DNA of 64,000 nucleotides from DASUAS01 sp963809795 (GCA_963809795.1 CAWELN010000010.1:62001-126000); one strand, 5' to 3'. Positions 44,740 to 53,513 are shown, numbered from the stretch's first letter. Numbers and translations are program-made. The notes: generated from the letters alone by a model not told the origin.

Positions 44740-45530
44740 TCCGCGCCTTCCGGGCCGAGCTGGCCCGTCTCCTCCGCCGTCGCGTGCTCGTCGGCGCTGC
44801 CATCGCGGTGGTGATCGCCGCGATCGCGGGCGCCGCCATCGTCCTCAGCGCCGCCGAGCCGGCGCGGCAGATCTCGAGCGACGGCTACACCCCGAGCGTC
44901 GAGAGCCTGAGCCGCGCCGGGGGCGGCACCGAGATCTTCCGCTACGTGGCCGCGTTCTGGGGCACGTTCGTGTTCGTGGTGTTCGTCGGCTTGTTCGCCC
45001 TCGACTTCTCGCGGGGCACGTACCGGACGATGTTGCTGCGCCAACCCGACCGGCTGCGACTCCTGGCGGGGCGGATGGCGGCCTTTCTCGCGGTGGCGGC
45101 CGGCATCCTCGCCGTGGCCGAGCTCACGACGTGGATCGCGGCGCGCGTGCAGGCGCCGGGGAACGGGATCGCGACCGCGTCGTGGACGAGCACCGCCGCG
45201 CTCGGCGCTGCGGTCAGTGACTACGGCATCGTGCTGGTGTGGGTCACCGGCTACGCGGTCCTGGCCATGACCGTCGCGATGGTCGTGCGCTCGCTCGCGG
45301 TCGCGCTGGCCGTCGGGATCCTCTGGGCCGGACCGGTCGAGCACCTCATACAGAACGCATGGACCTCGGCGCCCAAGTTCTTCCCCGGTCTGTTGCTCGA
45401 GGCGATCGGCCAACGCGGGACGCCACGCGTCGGGATGACGCAGGCGCTGGTGACGGTGGCGGCGTACACGGTGATCGCCGCGATCGTCAGCGTCGTCGTC
45501 TTCAAGCGCCGCGACGTCACCACGGCCTGA
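44736..45530 (+). CDS. ABC-2 type transporter permease
   Basis: 264 residues with about six membrane helices (near 20-40, 65-90, 115-140, 150-180, 185-205 and 235-258). It starts MIRAFRAELARLLRRRVLVG, a usual ABC-2 permease beginning, with the FSRGTYRTMLLRQPDRLRLL cytosolic loop. ATG at 44736 overlaps the ATPase stop. Membrane half of the exporter. Confidence 0.9.
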
Positions 45531-45562
45531 CCGGGCCGCGCCGCCCTCGAGCGCGGCTCCCG

Positions 45563-46321
45563 TCAGGCGCCGACCGCGTGGAAGCCGCCGTCGACGTGCA
45601 CCTTCTCTCCGGTGGTGGCCGGGAACCAGTCGGAGAGGAGCGCGACACAGGCCTTGGCGATGGGCTCGGCGTCCTTCAGGTCCCACCCGAGGGGCGCCCG
45701 CTCGGTCCAGACCTCCTCGAAGCGTTCGAAGCCCGGGATGCTCTTGGCCGCGATGCTGCGGTAGGGGCCCGCGCTGACGAGGTTCACCCGAATGCCCTGT
45801 GGTCCCAGATCACGGGCCAGGTACCGGGCCACGGACTCGAACGCCGCCTTCGACACGCCCATCCAGTCGTAGACGGGCCAGGCGACGTCGTCGTTGTCGA
45901 AGTCGAGGCCCACGATCGACCCGCCCCGGCCCATCAGCGGCAGGGCGGCGACGGCGAGCGCCTTCAGCGAGTAGGCCGAGACCTGGAGCGCCACGGCCAC
46001 GTCCTCCCAGGGTGCGTCGAGGAAGCCGCCCCCGAGGCACGACTCGGGCGCGAACGCGAGGGAGTGCAGCACACCGTCGAGCGTGCCGCCGACGTTCCCC
46101 GCCAGCGCGGCGAGGTCGTCCTCCTTGGTGACGTCCAGCTCGACGATCTGCACGTCGGGGTCCGGGAGACGCTTGGCGGTGCGCTCGGTGAGGCGCATCA
46201 CCCGCCCGAACGAGCTCAGGATCACCTCCGCGCCCTGCTCCTGCGCGAGCCGAGCCGTCGAGTAGGCGATGGACGCGTCGTTGAGGACACCGGTCACGAG
46301 GATGCGTTTGCCTTGGAGCAC
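45563..46321 (-). CDS. fabI: enoyl-ACP reductase (FabI/InhA type)
   Basis: 252-residue SDR enoyl-ACP reductase, last step of each FAS-II cycle. The N-terminal NAD loop is GKRILVTGVLNDASIAYSTA. The catalytic Tyr-x6-Lys is in YDWMGVSKAAFESVARYLAR, and NLVSAGPYRSIAAKSIPGFE is the flexible substrate loop; both look closer to mycobacterial InhA than to E. coli FabI. Start is GTG at 46321 with AGGAAGG upstream. It ends the fab cluster, after the triple 62-bp repeat. Confidence 0.95.
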   Translation of the reverse strand: MLQGKRILVTGVLNDASIAYSTARLAQEQGAEVILSSFGRVMRLTERTAKRLPDPDVQIVELDVTKEDDLAALAGNVGGTLDGVLHSLAFAPESCLGGGFLDAPWEDVAVALQVSAYSLKALAVAALPLMGRGGSIVGLDFDNDDVAWPVYDWMGVSKAAFESVARYLARDLGPQGIRVNLVSAGPYRSIAAKSIPGFERFEEVWTERAPLGWDLKDAEPIAKACVALLSDWFPATTGEKVHVDGGFHAVGA

Positions 46322-46343
46322 GACGACCTTCCTGTCGACGACG

Positions 46344-46529
46344 AAAGGGGAGATGCAGTGGAGCCGTGCCCGGATGGGCGGGACGGCGGAACGGAATCGA
46401 CCATCAAAGGGGAGATGCAGTGGAGCCGTGCCCGGATGGGCGGGACGGCGGAACGGAATCGACCATCAAAGGGGAGATGCAGTGGAGCCGTGCCCGGATG
46501 GGCGGGACGGCGGAACGGAATCGACCATC
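46344..46529. repeat. three perfect tandem copies of a 62-bp unit
   Basis: Units at 46344-46405, 46406-46467 and 46468-46529 are identical, beginning AAAGGGGAGATGCAGTGGAG and ending GGAACGGAATCGACCATC; a partial AAAG begins a fourth. They fill the gap between the accD stop and the ribosome site of fabI. A diverged single copy lies at 2062-2120. Perfect identity means recent expansion or selection. Each unit contains a GGGGAG-x0-ATG that could start translation on the plus strand, but no longer frame follows. Function unknown. Confidence 0.95.
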
Positions 46530-47911
46530 AAAGCGGAGTGTTCGAATGTCGGCGTCCGGGTTGCTGCTCGCGCTTGGTGCCGAGGCGCAGCGAGCGCGTC
46601 GACCAGCACCCGTCGGGTGTCTTCCGCCGCGATCACGATGTCGACGTAGCCGCGCTCCGCCGCGATGTACGGGTTGAGGAAGCGGTCCTCGTACTCGGCC
46701 ACGAGCTTGGCCTGCTCCTCCGCCCGCTCCGTCGGGTCGTCGATGGCCTGCAGACGCCGGCGGTGGAGGATCTGCACGGCCGGCGGTGCGCCCATCACCG
46801 CGATCTCCGCGGTCGGCCAGGCGATGCAGTAGTCGACGCCGAGACCGGCCGAGTCCATCACGATGTACGCGCCGCCATACGCCTTCCGCAGCACCACGCA
46901 GATGCGCGGCACGGTGGCGGCGGCGTACGCGTGCAGCAGCTGCGCACCGTGGCGGATGATGCCGCGCCACTCGAGGTCCTTGCCCGGCAGGTAGCCGCTC
47001 GTGTCGACGAAGGTGACCACGGGGAGGTTGAAGCAGTCGCACCATTGAACGAACCGCGCCGCCTTCTGCGCGGCGTCGATGTCGAGGCTGCCGGCCTGCT
47101 GCATGGGCTGGTTGGCGACCACGCCGACCGCGCGCCCGTCGAGCCGCCCGAGACCGGTGACCATGCTGGCCGCGTAGCGGTCGCGGAGCTCGAGGAGGGA
47201 GTGCTCGTCGAGCACGTCCGCGATGACGGTCCGGACGTCGTACGACGCGGTCGCCCGCGCCGGCACCGCCGCGGCGGCGCGGGTCGCGGGCCGGTCGACG
47301 GGGTCGTCGGTGTCCTCGCGCGGGGGATCGGCGAGGTGGTTCGACGGCAGGTAGGACAGCAGCCCTTCGAGCGCGACCATCGCGTCGTCCTCGTCGGCCA
47401 CCACGCATGTCGCAACGCCGCTCTGGCGTTCGTGCACCGTCGCGCCGCCGAGCCGGTCGCCCTCGATGGGCACACCGGTGAATGCGACCACGACGTCGGG
47501 TCCGGTCACGTAGGCGAACGCGTCCTCGGTCATGATCACGTGGTCGGCGATGCCGAGCAGCAGCGCGGGCCCGGACACCGCGGGGCCCACCAGGAGGAGC
47601 ACGATCGGCACCACCCCCGATGCGTCGCTCAGCGCCTTGGCCACGCGGCCCCACGCGTGCAGGGAGGCGACGCCGTCGGACACGTCGGCCCCCGAGCTGG
47701 CGATGCGGCCCACGATCGGCAGGCCCAGCTCGACCGCCAGGTGCACGGCCCGCTCGATGGCCTCACCCTCGCCGGTGCCGATGGCGCCGCGATGCTTCCC
47801 GCCGTCGAGGCTGAACCAGCTGATCGTCCGGCCGTCGATCTCGCGGATGGAGGCATCCACCGCGGCGCTGCGGCGCCCGAACACGGGCAGCGTGACGCCG
47901 GGTGCCGTCAT
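46528..47911 (-). CDS. accD: acetyl-CoA/acyl-CoA carboxylase carboxyltransferase (AccD-like), frameshifted near the end
   Basis: Biotin-dependent carboxyltransferase with both halves in one chain, as in actinobacterial AccD4/5/6, which moves CO2 from carboxybiotin to acetyl- or propionyl-CoA. Segments: VPIVLLLVGPAVSGPALLLG, FAYVTGPDVVVAFTG, PVVTFVDTSGYLPGKDLEWR, RKAYGGAYIVMDS and EEQAKLVAEYEDRFLNPYIA. The open frame runs past the family end into the repeats. Shifting one base near 46598 gives LRLGTKREQQPGRRHSNTPL and a stop at 46528, close to the usual RTKR...KHGNIPL tail. The true end is therefore 46528. It lies between fabF and fabI. Confidence 0.92.
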
Positions 47912-47935
47912 GTGTCCCCGCTGCTCGGCCGGTGG

Positions 47936-49201
47936 TCAGTCGGCGTCGACGTCGACCGACCCGAGGATCAGGGTGGCGTTGTGGCCGCCGAAGCCGAACG
48001 AGTTCGACAGGACCGGCTTGCGCTCGACCGGCCGGGGCTCACCGGCGACCACGTCGAGGCCGATGTCGTCGCCGATCTGCTCGAGGTTGGCGGTGGGAGG
48101 CACGATGCCGTCGCGCAGCGACAGGAGGCTGATCACTGCCTCCGCGGCGCCGGCGCCGGCGATCATGTGCCCGGTGACGCCCTTGGTCGACGTGACCGGC
48201 GGGGTGATGTCGCCGAACACCTTGCGGATGGCTTCGGCCTCGGTGGCGTCGTTGAGCGGGGTCGACGTGCCGTGCGCGTTCACGTGTCCGATGCCACTGG
48301 CGTCGAGCCCGGCGTCGTCGAGCGCGAGCTGCATGCACGCGGCGGCGCCCGCGCCTCCCGGCACCGGCGCGGTGATGTGGTGCGCGTCGGCGTTGCGCCC
48401 GTAGCCGAGCACCTCGCCGTGGATGGTGGCGCCCCGTGCGAGCGCGTGCTCCAGGGTCTCGAGCACACAGAAGGCTGCACCTTCGGCGATCACGAAGCCG
48501 TCGCGTGCGGCGTCGAACGGGCGCGACGCCCGTCCCGGATCGTCGTTGCGGGTGCTCATGGCGCCCATGCGGGCGAACGCGGAGACGGTGAGCGGGGTGA
48601 CCGGAGCCTCGGTGGCGCCGGCCACGACGACCTCGGCGCTCCCGTCGCGCACCATGCGCACGCCCTCGCCGATCGCGTTCGCGCCGGCCGCGCACGCGGT
48701 GGAGATGCAGAGCGCGGGTCCGGTGAAGCCGAACCGGATGGAGATCATGCCCGCGGCCGCGTTCGGCATCATCATGGGGACGAAGAACGGGCTCACACGG
48801 CTGGCGCCGCGTGCGAGGAACGTGGCCTCGTTCTCCTCCATGGTCTCGAGCCCACCGACGCCGGTCGCCGCGATCACCGCGCAGCGGCTGGGGTCGGCGC
48901 CGAGCTCGCCGGCGTCGCTGAGCGCGTCGGCCGCGGCGCCGAAGCCGAGCTGCGTGAAGCGGTCGACGCGGCGCACCTCCTTGGGACCGAAGTACGGCTC
49001 GGGGTCGTACTCGAGGACCTCGCCGGCGAACTGGACGGGAAGCTCTGACGGGTCGAACCGCTCGATCCGCTTCGCGGTGCCGCGGCCGGCGCAGATCCGG
49101 GACCACAACGTGTCGACGTCGACGCCGGCCGGCGTCTTCACGCCCATGCCGGTGACGACGACCCGCGGCCGCCCGTGCGAGTCGATGGAGCGATGGCTCA
49201 T
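47936..49201 (-). CDS. fabF: 3-oxoacyl-ACP synthase II (FabF/KasA type)
   Basis: 421-residue condensing enzyme that extends acyl-ACP with malonyl-ACP. The Cys-His-His triad is in ISTACAAGANAIGEGVRM, GHVNAHGTSTPLNDATE and SNSFGFGGHNATLIL. Start PRVVVTGMGVKTPAGVDVD. ATG at 49201 overlaps the acpP stop by 4 bp, so translation is coupled to the carrier protein it uses. Confidence 0.96.
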   Translation of the reverse strand: MSHRSIDSHGRPRVVVTGMGVKTPAGVDVDTLWSRICAGRGTAKRIERFDPSELPVQFAGEVLEYDPEPYFGPKEVRRVDRFTQLGFGAAADALSDAGELGADPSRCAVIAATGVGGLETMEENEATFLARGASRVSPFFVPMMMPNAAAGMISIRFGFTGPALCISTACAAGANAIGEGVRMVRDGSAEVVVAGATEAPVTPLTVSAFARMGAMSTRNDDPGRASRPFDAARDGFVIAEGAAFCVLETLEHALARGATIHGEVLGYGRNADAHHITAPVPGGAGAAACMQLALDDAGLDASGIGHVNAHGTSTPLNDATEAEAIRKVFGDITPPVTSTKGVTGHMIAGAGAAEAVISLLSLRDGIVPPTANLEQIGDDIGLDVVAGEPRPVERKPVLSNSFGFGGHNATLILGSVDVDAD

Positions 49202-49449
49202 GCTTTTGCGGCGACCTTGGCCATCACGAGGTCGACGGCCTGGCCGACGGTACCCACGTTCTCGAGGTCCTCTTCGGGCACCGAGATGTCGAACCGCTCC
49301 TCGAGCCCCATCACCAGCTCGACGAGGTCGAGGCTGTCGGCGTCGAGGTCTTCCTTGAACCGGGCTTCCTCGACCACCGCGTCGGGGTCGACGCTCAGGA
49401 CTTCGACCGCCACTTCTCTCAGCGCCGAGAGCGCTTCCTCACGTTCCAT
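49198..49449 (-). CDS. acpP: acyl carrier protein
   Basis: 83-residue acidic carrier. The phosphopantetheine Ser is in FKEDLDADSLDLVELVMGLE (DSLD), followed by EERFDISVPEEDLENVGTVG. I start at ATG 49449 (MEREEALSALREV) with AGGAGG just upstream; the in-frame ATG at 49470 adds residues not usual for ACP. It sits between fabG and fabF, the common position. Confidence 0.96.
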   Translation of the reverse strand: MEREEALSALREVAVEVLSVDPDAVVEEARFKEDLDADSLDLVELVMGLEERFDISVPEEDLENVGTVGQAVDLVMAKVAAKA

Positions 49450-49521
49450 GGTTCCTCCTGTCGGGTGCAAAGAGCTGCCGTGCGGTGGGCACCGGGGCGC
49501 AACGCCCCAGGTTCGCGCCGA

Positions 49522-50280
49522 TCAATGGCCCATGCCGAGTCCGCCGTCGACCGGGACGATCGCACCGGTGACGTATCCGGCGGCGTCGGAGCACAGGAAG
49601 GTCACCACGGCCCCCACCTCCTCCGGGGTCCCGAGGCGCCCGAGCGGCACCGTCTCCTCGGCCCAGGTCCGCCACTCGTCCGGCAGACCCTCCGTCATCG
49701 CGGTCACGATAGGCCCGGGTGCCACGACGTTGCAGGTGATGGCGCGCGGCGCGAGCTCGCGGGCGACCGCCCGCGTGAGGCCCACGAGGCCGGCCTTGGC
49801 CGCCGAGTAGTTGGCCTGGCCCGCTTGTCCGCTCTGGCCGCTCACGGACGAGACGTTGACGATCCGACCGTGCCGCCCCCGCATCATCTTGGGCGTCGCC
49901 CGGCGGATGGTGTGGAAGGCACCGGTGAGGTTGGTCTGCAGCACGTCGGCCCAGTGCTCGTCGGACATGCGCATGAGCAATCCGTCGCGGGCGATTCCCG
50001 CGTTGTTCACGAGCAACTCGACCGGCCCGAGCGCGCCCTCGATCTCGGTGAAGGCATGGTCGACGGATTCGACGTCGGCAACGTCGGCCTGCACCGCGAG
50101 CGCGTCGGCGCCCGCCGCTTCGACCGCGGCCTGCGTGTCCTTGGCGCCGTCGTGGTCGGACGAGTAGCAGAACGCCACCCGGTGACCCGCCTCGGCGAGC
50201 GCGATGGCGATCGCACGTCCGATCCCGCGCGATGCGCCGGTGACGAACGCGACCCGCGGCTGGGAGGCCGGAGTCGTCAC
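49522..50280 (-). CDS. fabG: 3-oxoacyl-ACP reductase
   Basis: 252-residue SDR that reduces 3-oxoacyl-ACP with NADPH. TGASRGIGRAIAIALAEAG cofactor loop, NNAGIARDGLLMRM, the catalytic VSSVSGQSGQAGQANYSAAK (Ser, Tyr, Lys all present) and C-terminal VDGGLGMGH. GTG at 50280 overlaps the fabH stop. A 72-bp gap separates it from acpP. Confidence 0.94.
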   Translation of the reverse strand: MTTPASQPRVAFVTGASRGIGRAIAIALAEAGHRVAFCYSSDHDGAKDTQAAVEAAGADALAVQADVADVESVDHAFTEIEGALGPVELLVNNAGIARDGLLMRMSDEHWADVLQTNLTGAFHTIRRATPKMMRGRHGRIVNVSSVSGQSGQAGQANYSAAKAGLVGLTRAVARELAPRAITCNVVAPGPIVTAMTEGLPDEWRTWAEETVPLGRLGTPEEVGAVVTFLCSDAAGYVTGAIVPVDGGLGMGH

Positions 50281-51263
50281 GCGCGGCCCCAGTGCACCAG
50301 CGCACTGCCCCAGGTGAGGCCCGCACCGAACCCGGACAGCAGCACCAGGTCGCCGTCGTGCAAGCGGTCGTCATCGGCGGCCTCGGCGAGCACGAGCGGG
50401 ATCGAGGCCGCGCTGGTGTTGCCGTAGTGGTCGATGTTCACGAGGGTGCGCTCCATCGGGATGCCCAGGCGGGTGGCGGCGGCCTCGATGATACGGACGT
50501 TGGCCTGGTGTGGCGCGAACCACGTGACGTCGTCGATGGTGACGCCGGCCCGTGACAGGGTGGCGGTCGCCGACTCCACGACGATGCGGACCGCGCGCCG
50601 GAAGACCTCCGGGCCCGCCATCTTCAGGTAGTGGTCGCCGTTCGCGACCGTCTCGGCCGACGTGGGCATGCGGCTGCCGCCGGCGGGGATCTCGAGCAGG
50701 CCGGTGGCCGAGCCGTCGCAACCGAGGTCCCATGCCACCAGACCGGGGCCGTCGTCGCGCGAGGCGCTCAGCACCATCGCCGCCGCCCCGTCGCCGAAGA
50801 GGATGCACGTCCCCCGGTCCTGCGGATCGGTCACGCGCGAGAGCGTCTCGCTCCCGATGACCAGCACGTGGTCCAGGTTGCCCGCGGTCAGCAACGCCGA
50901 GCCGACGACGAGCTCGTAGACGAACCCGGCGCAGCCGGCGTTGAGGTCGAACGACCCGCACCCCACGCCGAGGCCGTCGCCCACGAACGCGCCGGTGTGG
51001 GGGATGAGCTGTTCGGTGGTCGCGGTGGCGACGATGAGGAGGTCGATGGCGTCGGGGGTGAGTCCGGCGTGCTTGATCGCGGCGGCGCCGGCCTCGACGG
51101 CGAGGGTCGCGGTCGTCTCGCCCGGACCGGCGATCCGACGCTCACGGATGCCGGTGCGCTCGACGATCCACTGGTCGCTGGTTTCGACCCGTTGCTCGAG
51201 GTCGGCGTTGGTCAGGCGCTGGTCGGGAAGCGCCGTGCCCCATCCTGCGATGGCCGCCCGCAT
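50277..51263 (-). CDS. fabH: 3-oxoacyl-ACP synthase III
   Basis: 328-residue initiating condensing enzyme. The catalytic Cys is in FDLNAGCAGFVYELVVGSAL, the His in FAPHQANVRIIEAAATRLGI and the Asn in NIDHYGNTSAASIPLVLAEA. It starts FAS-II from acyl-CoA and malonyl-ACP. ATG at 51263 (MRAAIAGWGTALPDQRLTN); the longer frame upstream crosses the preceding gene. Two bases separate it from the biotinyl-like gene. Confidence 0.95.
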   Translation of the reverse strand: MRAAIAGWGTALPDQRLTNADLEQRVETSDQWIVERTGIRERRIAGPGETTATLAVEAGAAAIKHAGLTPDAIDLLIVATATTEQLIPHTGAFVGDGLGVGCGSFDLNAGCAGFVYELVVGSALLTAGNLDHVLVIGSETLSRVTDPQDRGTCILFGDGAAAMVLSASRDDGPGLVAWDLGCDGSATGLLEIPAGGSRMPTSAETVANGDHYLKMAGPEVFRRAVRIVVESATATLSRAGVTIDDVTWFAPHQANVRIIEAAATRLGIPMERTLVNIDHYGNTSAASIPLVLAEAADDDRLHDGDLVLLSGFGAGLTWGSALVHWGRA

Positions 51264-51265
51264 GC

Positions 51266-51529
51266 TCAGGCGACTCGCAGCCACGCGACGGGCTGGCCCT
51301 CCCGGAGCCGTTCGCCCCGATGCACGAGCATGCCCACGAGCTGGCCGCGGAACGGGCTGCACACCGGGGTGGAGGTACCCGGGCCGTCGAGGTGCCCGAC
51401 GGTCTGGCCCTCGTCGACGTGGTCGCCCGCGTCGACGTCGTCGAGCGGACGGAACACGCCCACCGAGGGGGCGATGATCATGCGCTCGGGCACGAGGAGC
51501 CCTTCACCGTGGGTCAAGAGGGCTTCCAT
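51266..51529 (-). CDS. biotinyl/lipoyl-domain-like protein without lysine, 87 aa
   Basis: The chain has the two-hammerhead pattern of biotin/lipoyl carriers: IIAPSVGVFRPLDDVDAGDH, VDEGQTVGHL and CSPFRGQLVGMLVHRGERLR, EGQPVAWLRV. In a carrier the turn after GHL would read EAMKM; here it is DGPGTSTPV (residues 49-56) and the whole protein contains no Lys, so it cannot be biotinylated or lipoylated. It lies between fabD and fabH, 3 bp after fabD and 2 bp before fabH, so it belongs to the fab operon. It could be a scaffold or a regulator of the acyl-CoA carboxylase. Function unknown. Confidence 0.75.
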   Translation of the reverse strand: MEALLTHGEGLLVPERMIIAPSVGVFRPLDDVDAGDHVDEGQTVGHLDGPGTSTPVCSPFRGQLVGMLVHRGERLREGQPVAWLRVA

Positions 51530-51532
51530 GGG

Positions 51533-52459
51533 CTATGCGACCTCCAGGATCGTGGGGATGTCTTCGGGAGTGGCGACATTGCGGACGGTGACCGACGGCG
51601 CGCCCCGCTTGGCGAGCGCAGCGAGCATCGAGCCGTGCCCGACCTCGAGGAAGGTGATGGCGCCGAGAGCGACCAGGGTGTCCATGGTCGAGCGCCAGCG
51701 GACCGGCACCGACACGTGGGCGGGCAGCCGGTCCCGCCAACCCTCGGCGTCGGCGTAGGCCACCGCGTCGTGGTTCGAGACCACCGGGGCCGCGGGTGCG
51801 GCCAGGTCGAGCGCGGCCGCTTCGGGCTGCAACCCGGCGGTGGCGTCGGCCATCAGTGGCGTGTGGAAGGCCCCGCCGACGTTCAGCGCGGTGACCCGGC
51901 GCACGCCGAGCTCCTGGGCCCGGGCCGATCCGGCGGCGACGCCCTCGGGCGTGCCCGCGATGACGACCTGGCCGGGGGCGTTGTCGTTGGCGACCCAGCA
52001 CGCGTCGGGTGCGGCGGTGCACGCGTCGTCGGCCTGCTCCGGTGTGGCGCCCAGGAGCGCGGCCATCTTCCCGGGGTGGGCGTCGGCCGCGGCCTGCGTG
52101 AGCTCGGCGCGTCGCGCCGCGAACCGCACTCCGGCGTCGAGGGGGAGGGCGCCCGACGCGATCAGCGCGGTGACCTGGCCGAGCGAATGACCCGCGAACG
52201 CGACGGGCACGCCGGGAAGTGGTGCGAGCGCGTCCCAGACGACGAGCGAGGTGAGCAGCACCGCGAGTTGTGCTTCACGGGTGCGCGTCAACGCATCGGC
52301 GGGCGCGTCGGTGATGAGGTGCCCGAGCGGCTCGCCCAACGCGGCTTCGGCCTGCTCGACGATCGCCCAGCTCGGATGATCGCGCCACGGCAATGCCATG
52401 CCGGGTTGCTGGGTTCCCTGTCCGGGGAAGGTGACCGCGATGCCCACTGACTGGTTCAC
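51533..52459 (-). CDS. fabD: malonyl-CoA-ACP transacylase
   Basis: 308 residues. VTFPGQGTQQPGMALPWRD at the start, nucleophile in VAFAGHSLGQVTALIASGAL, active-site His in GGAFHTPLMADATAGLQPEA, and FLEVGHGSMLAAL at the end. It loads malonyl on ACP. First gene of the minus-strand fab operon. ATG at 52459. Confidence 0.95.
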   Translation of the reverse strand: MNQSVGIAVTFPGQGTQQPGMALPWRDHPSWAIVEQAEAALGEPLGHLITDAPADALTRTREAQLAVLLTSLVVWDALAPLPGVPVAFAGHSLGQVTALIASGALPLDAGVRFAARRAELTQAAADAHPGKMAALLGATPEQADDACTAAPDACWVANDNAPGQVVIAGTPEGVAAGSARAQELGVRRVTALNVGGAFHTPLMADATAGLQPEAAALDLAAPAAPVVSNHDAVAYADAEGWRDRLPAHVSVPVRWRSTMDTLVALGAITFLEVGHGSMLAALAKRGAPSVTVRNVATPEDIPTILEVA

Positions 52460-52566
52460 TCCACTCGGTGCGTTCGGCTGCAGGTGTAAGGAGATACGAC
52501 CGTCAGCGTGCGCGAGTGGTTACATCGGTGTGCTCGCGACGTCGGGCGGGTCCCAAGTGTCGACCA

Positions 52567-52600
52567 TTACTCGCGGGTAACGTCGGTTACTCGGGAGTAA
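52567..52600. promoter_or_regulatory. twin palindromic operator between fabD and fabZ
   Basis: Two related inverted repeats, TTACTC-GC-GGGTAA (52567-52580) and TTACTC-GG-GAGTAA (52587-52600), with centres 20 bp apart (two helical turns). They lie in the 213-bp divergent gap between fabD and fabZ, so one dimeric regulator could control both directions. This is the most AT-rich point of the gap. A TetR- or FadR-type lipid regulator is likely, but its gene is not in view. Confidence 0.6.
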
Positions 52601-52672
52601 ACCCGGATTGTCTTCGTGAAAAGCGCCTGGACTGAACCTGTCGGGGCCGAATTGTCTGCAGGGATTCGCCTC

Positions 52673-53164
52673 ATGCCTCACCCCGACTCCGATGCGCTGG
52701 TGGGCATGCTGCCGCACCGGCCACCGTTTCGGTTCGTCGACCAGGTCGATGCCATCACCGTCGCCCAGCACATCGAGGCGCGCTACTTCGTCACCGGCGA
52801 CGAGTACTTCCTGAAGGGGCATTTCCCCGGCAACCCGATCGTGCCCGGCGTCATCCAGTTGGAGGCGCTCGCGCAAGCGGGCGCGATCACGCTCCTGGGC
52901 GACGAGCGCTACGCGGGGAAGCTCGCGTTGTTCGGTGGTGTCGAGAAGGTGCGGTTCCGTCGGGTCGTGCGCCCGGGCGACGAGCTCCTGCTGGAGGTCG
53001 ACGTCGAGCGGCTCAGCGCGCGCGGGGGCTGGGCGCAGGCCCGCGCGTCGGTCGAGGGTGACACCACGTGCGAGGCGCGGATGTTCTTCGCGGTCGGCGT
53101 GATGCTCAGCCGTCGGGGCGCGTCGGTGGGTTCGGCGGCTCGTCGAGCTCGGCGAGGTCGCTGA
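52673..53164 (+). CDS. fabZ: 3-hydroxyacyl-ACP dehydratase (FabZ)
   Basis: 163-residue hot-dog dehydratase. MLPHRPPFRFVDQVDAITVA at the start, catalytic His in YFLKGHFPGNPIVPGVIQLE with the Glu following (LEALAQAG), and FGGVEKVRFRRVVRPGDELL. It completes the FAS-II set of the cluster. I choose ATG 52673; the in-frame ATG at 52616 would start inside the operator/promoter area. Its last 59 bp overlap a convergent gene, and the basic tail SRRGASVGSAARRARRGR is not typical. Confidence 0.92.
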   Translation: MPHPDSDALVGMLPHRPPFRFVDQVDAITVAQHIEARYFVTGDEYFLKGHFPGNPIVPGVIQLEALAQAGAITLLGDERYAGKLALFGGVEKVRFRRVVRPGDELLLEVDVERLSARGGWAQARASVEGDTTCEARMFFAVGVMLSRRGASVGSAARRARRGR

Positions 53165-53420
53165 GGTCACCACCGAGGGCGTCGTCGTCGGAGTCGTCGC
53201 TGGGCACGGCCGAGACGCGCGGCACCTCACCCGTCGGCTCGTCGGGGTTGCGATTGAGGAGCAGCTTGGCTTCGACGGCCTTGTCGAGGGGTGGCTCCTG
53301 CCGCACCTGCCGCCACGGGGCGACGACGATGAGGACGAGCAACACCACCGCCAGAACGGCCACGATCACCAGGACCGCGGTGGTGAGATCCACTGCGAGG
53401 AGGGGGTGCATCCGGTGCAT
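53106..53420 (-). CDS. single-pass membrane protein, about 104 aa
   Basis: A hydrophobic helix (LTTAVLVIVAVLAVVLLVLI) is followed by a cytosolic tail with WRQVRQEPPLDKAVEAKLLL and an acidic/Pro-rich end (DDSDDDALGG, PPNPPTRPDG). Type I or III bitopic topology. ATG at 53420 or 53411. It is divergent from the cyclase gene (94 bp) and its 3' end overlaps fabZ. No family recognised. Confidence 0.65.
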   Translation of the reverse strand: MHRMHPLLAVDLTTAVLVIVAVLAVVLLVLIVVAPWRQVRQEPPLDKAVEAKLLLNRNPDEPTGEVPRVSAVPSDDSDDDALGGDLSDLAELDEPPNPPTRPDG

Positions 53421-53513
53421 TATCGCCCGCGCGCGAAGCTTCTCCGGTAATCCGCGCCACGAAGTCAGTGGTGGGGCCGGTCCTGCGGGGAGGTACTGCT
53501 GAAACGTCGTCTG

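Noticed and set aside
45525..45570. Terminator between the ABC permease and fabI
   Set aside because: Inverted GC blocks exist but without a stable loop or T-tract on either strand.
46344..46529. CRISPR array
   Set aside because: The 62-bp units are directly adjacent without spacers, only three in number, and no cas genes are near.
45239..49048. 1269-residue plus-strand reading frame across fabI, accD and fabF
   Set aside because: It is antisense to clear FAS-II genes and has the His/Arg/Gly-rich composition of a shadow frame in GC-rich DNA.
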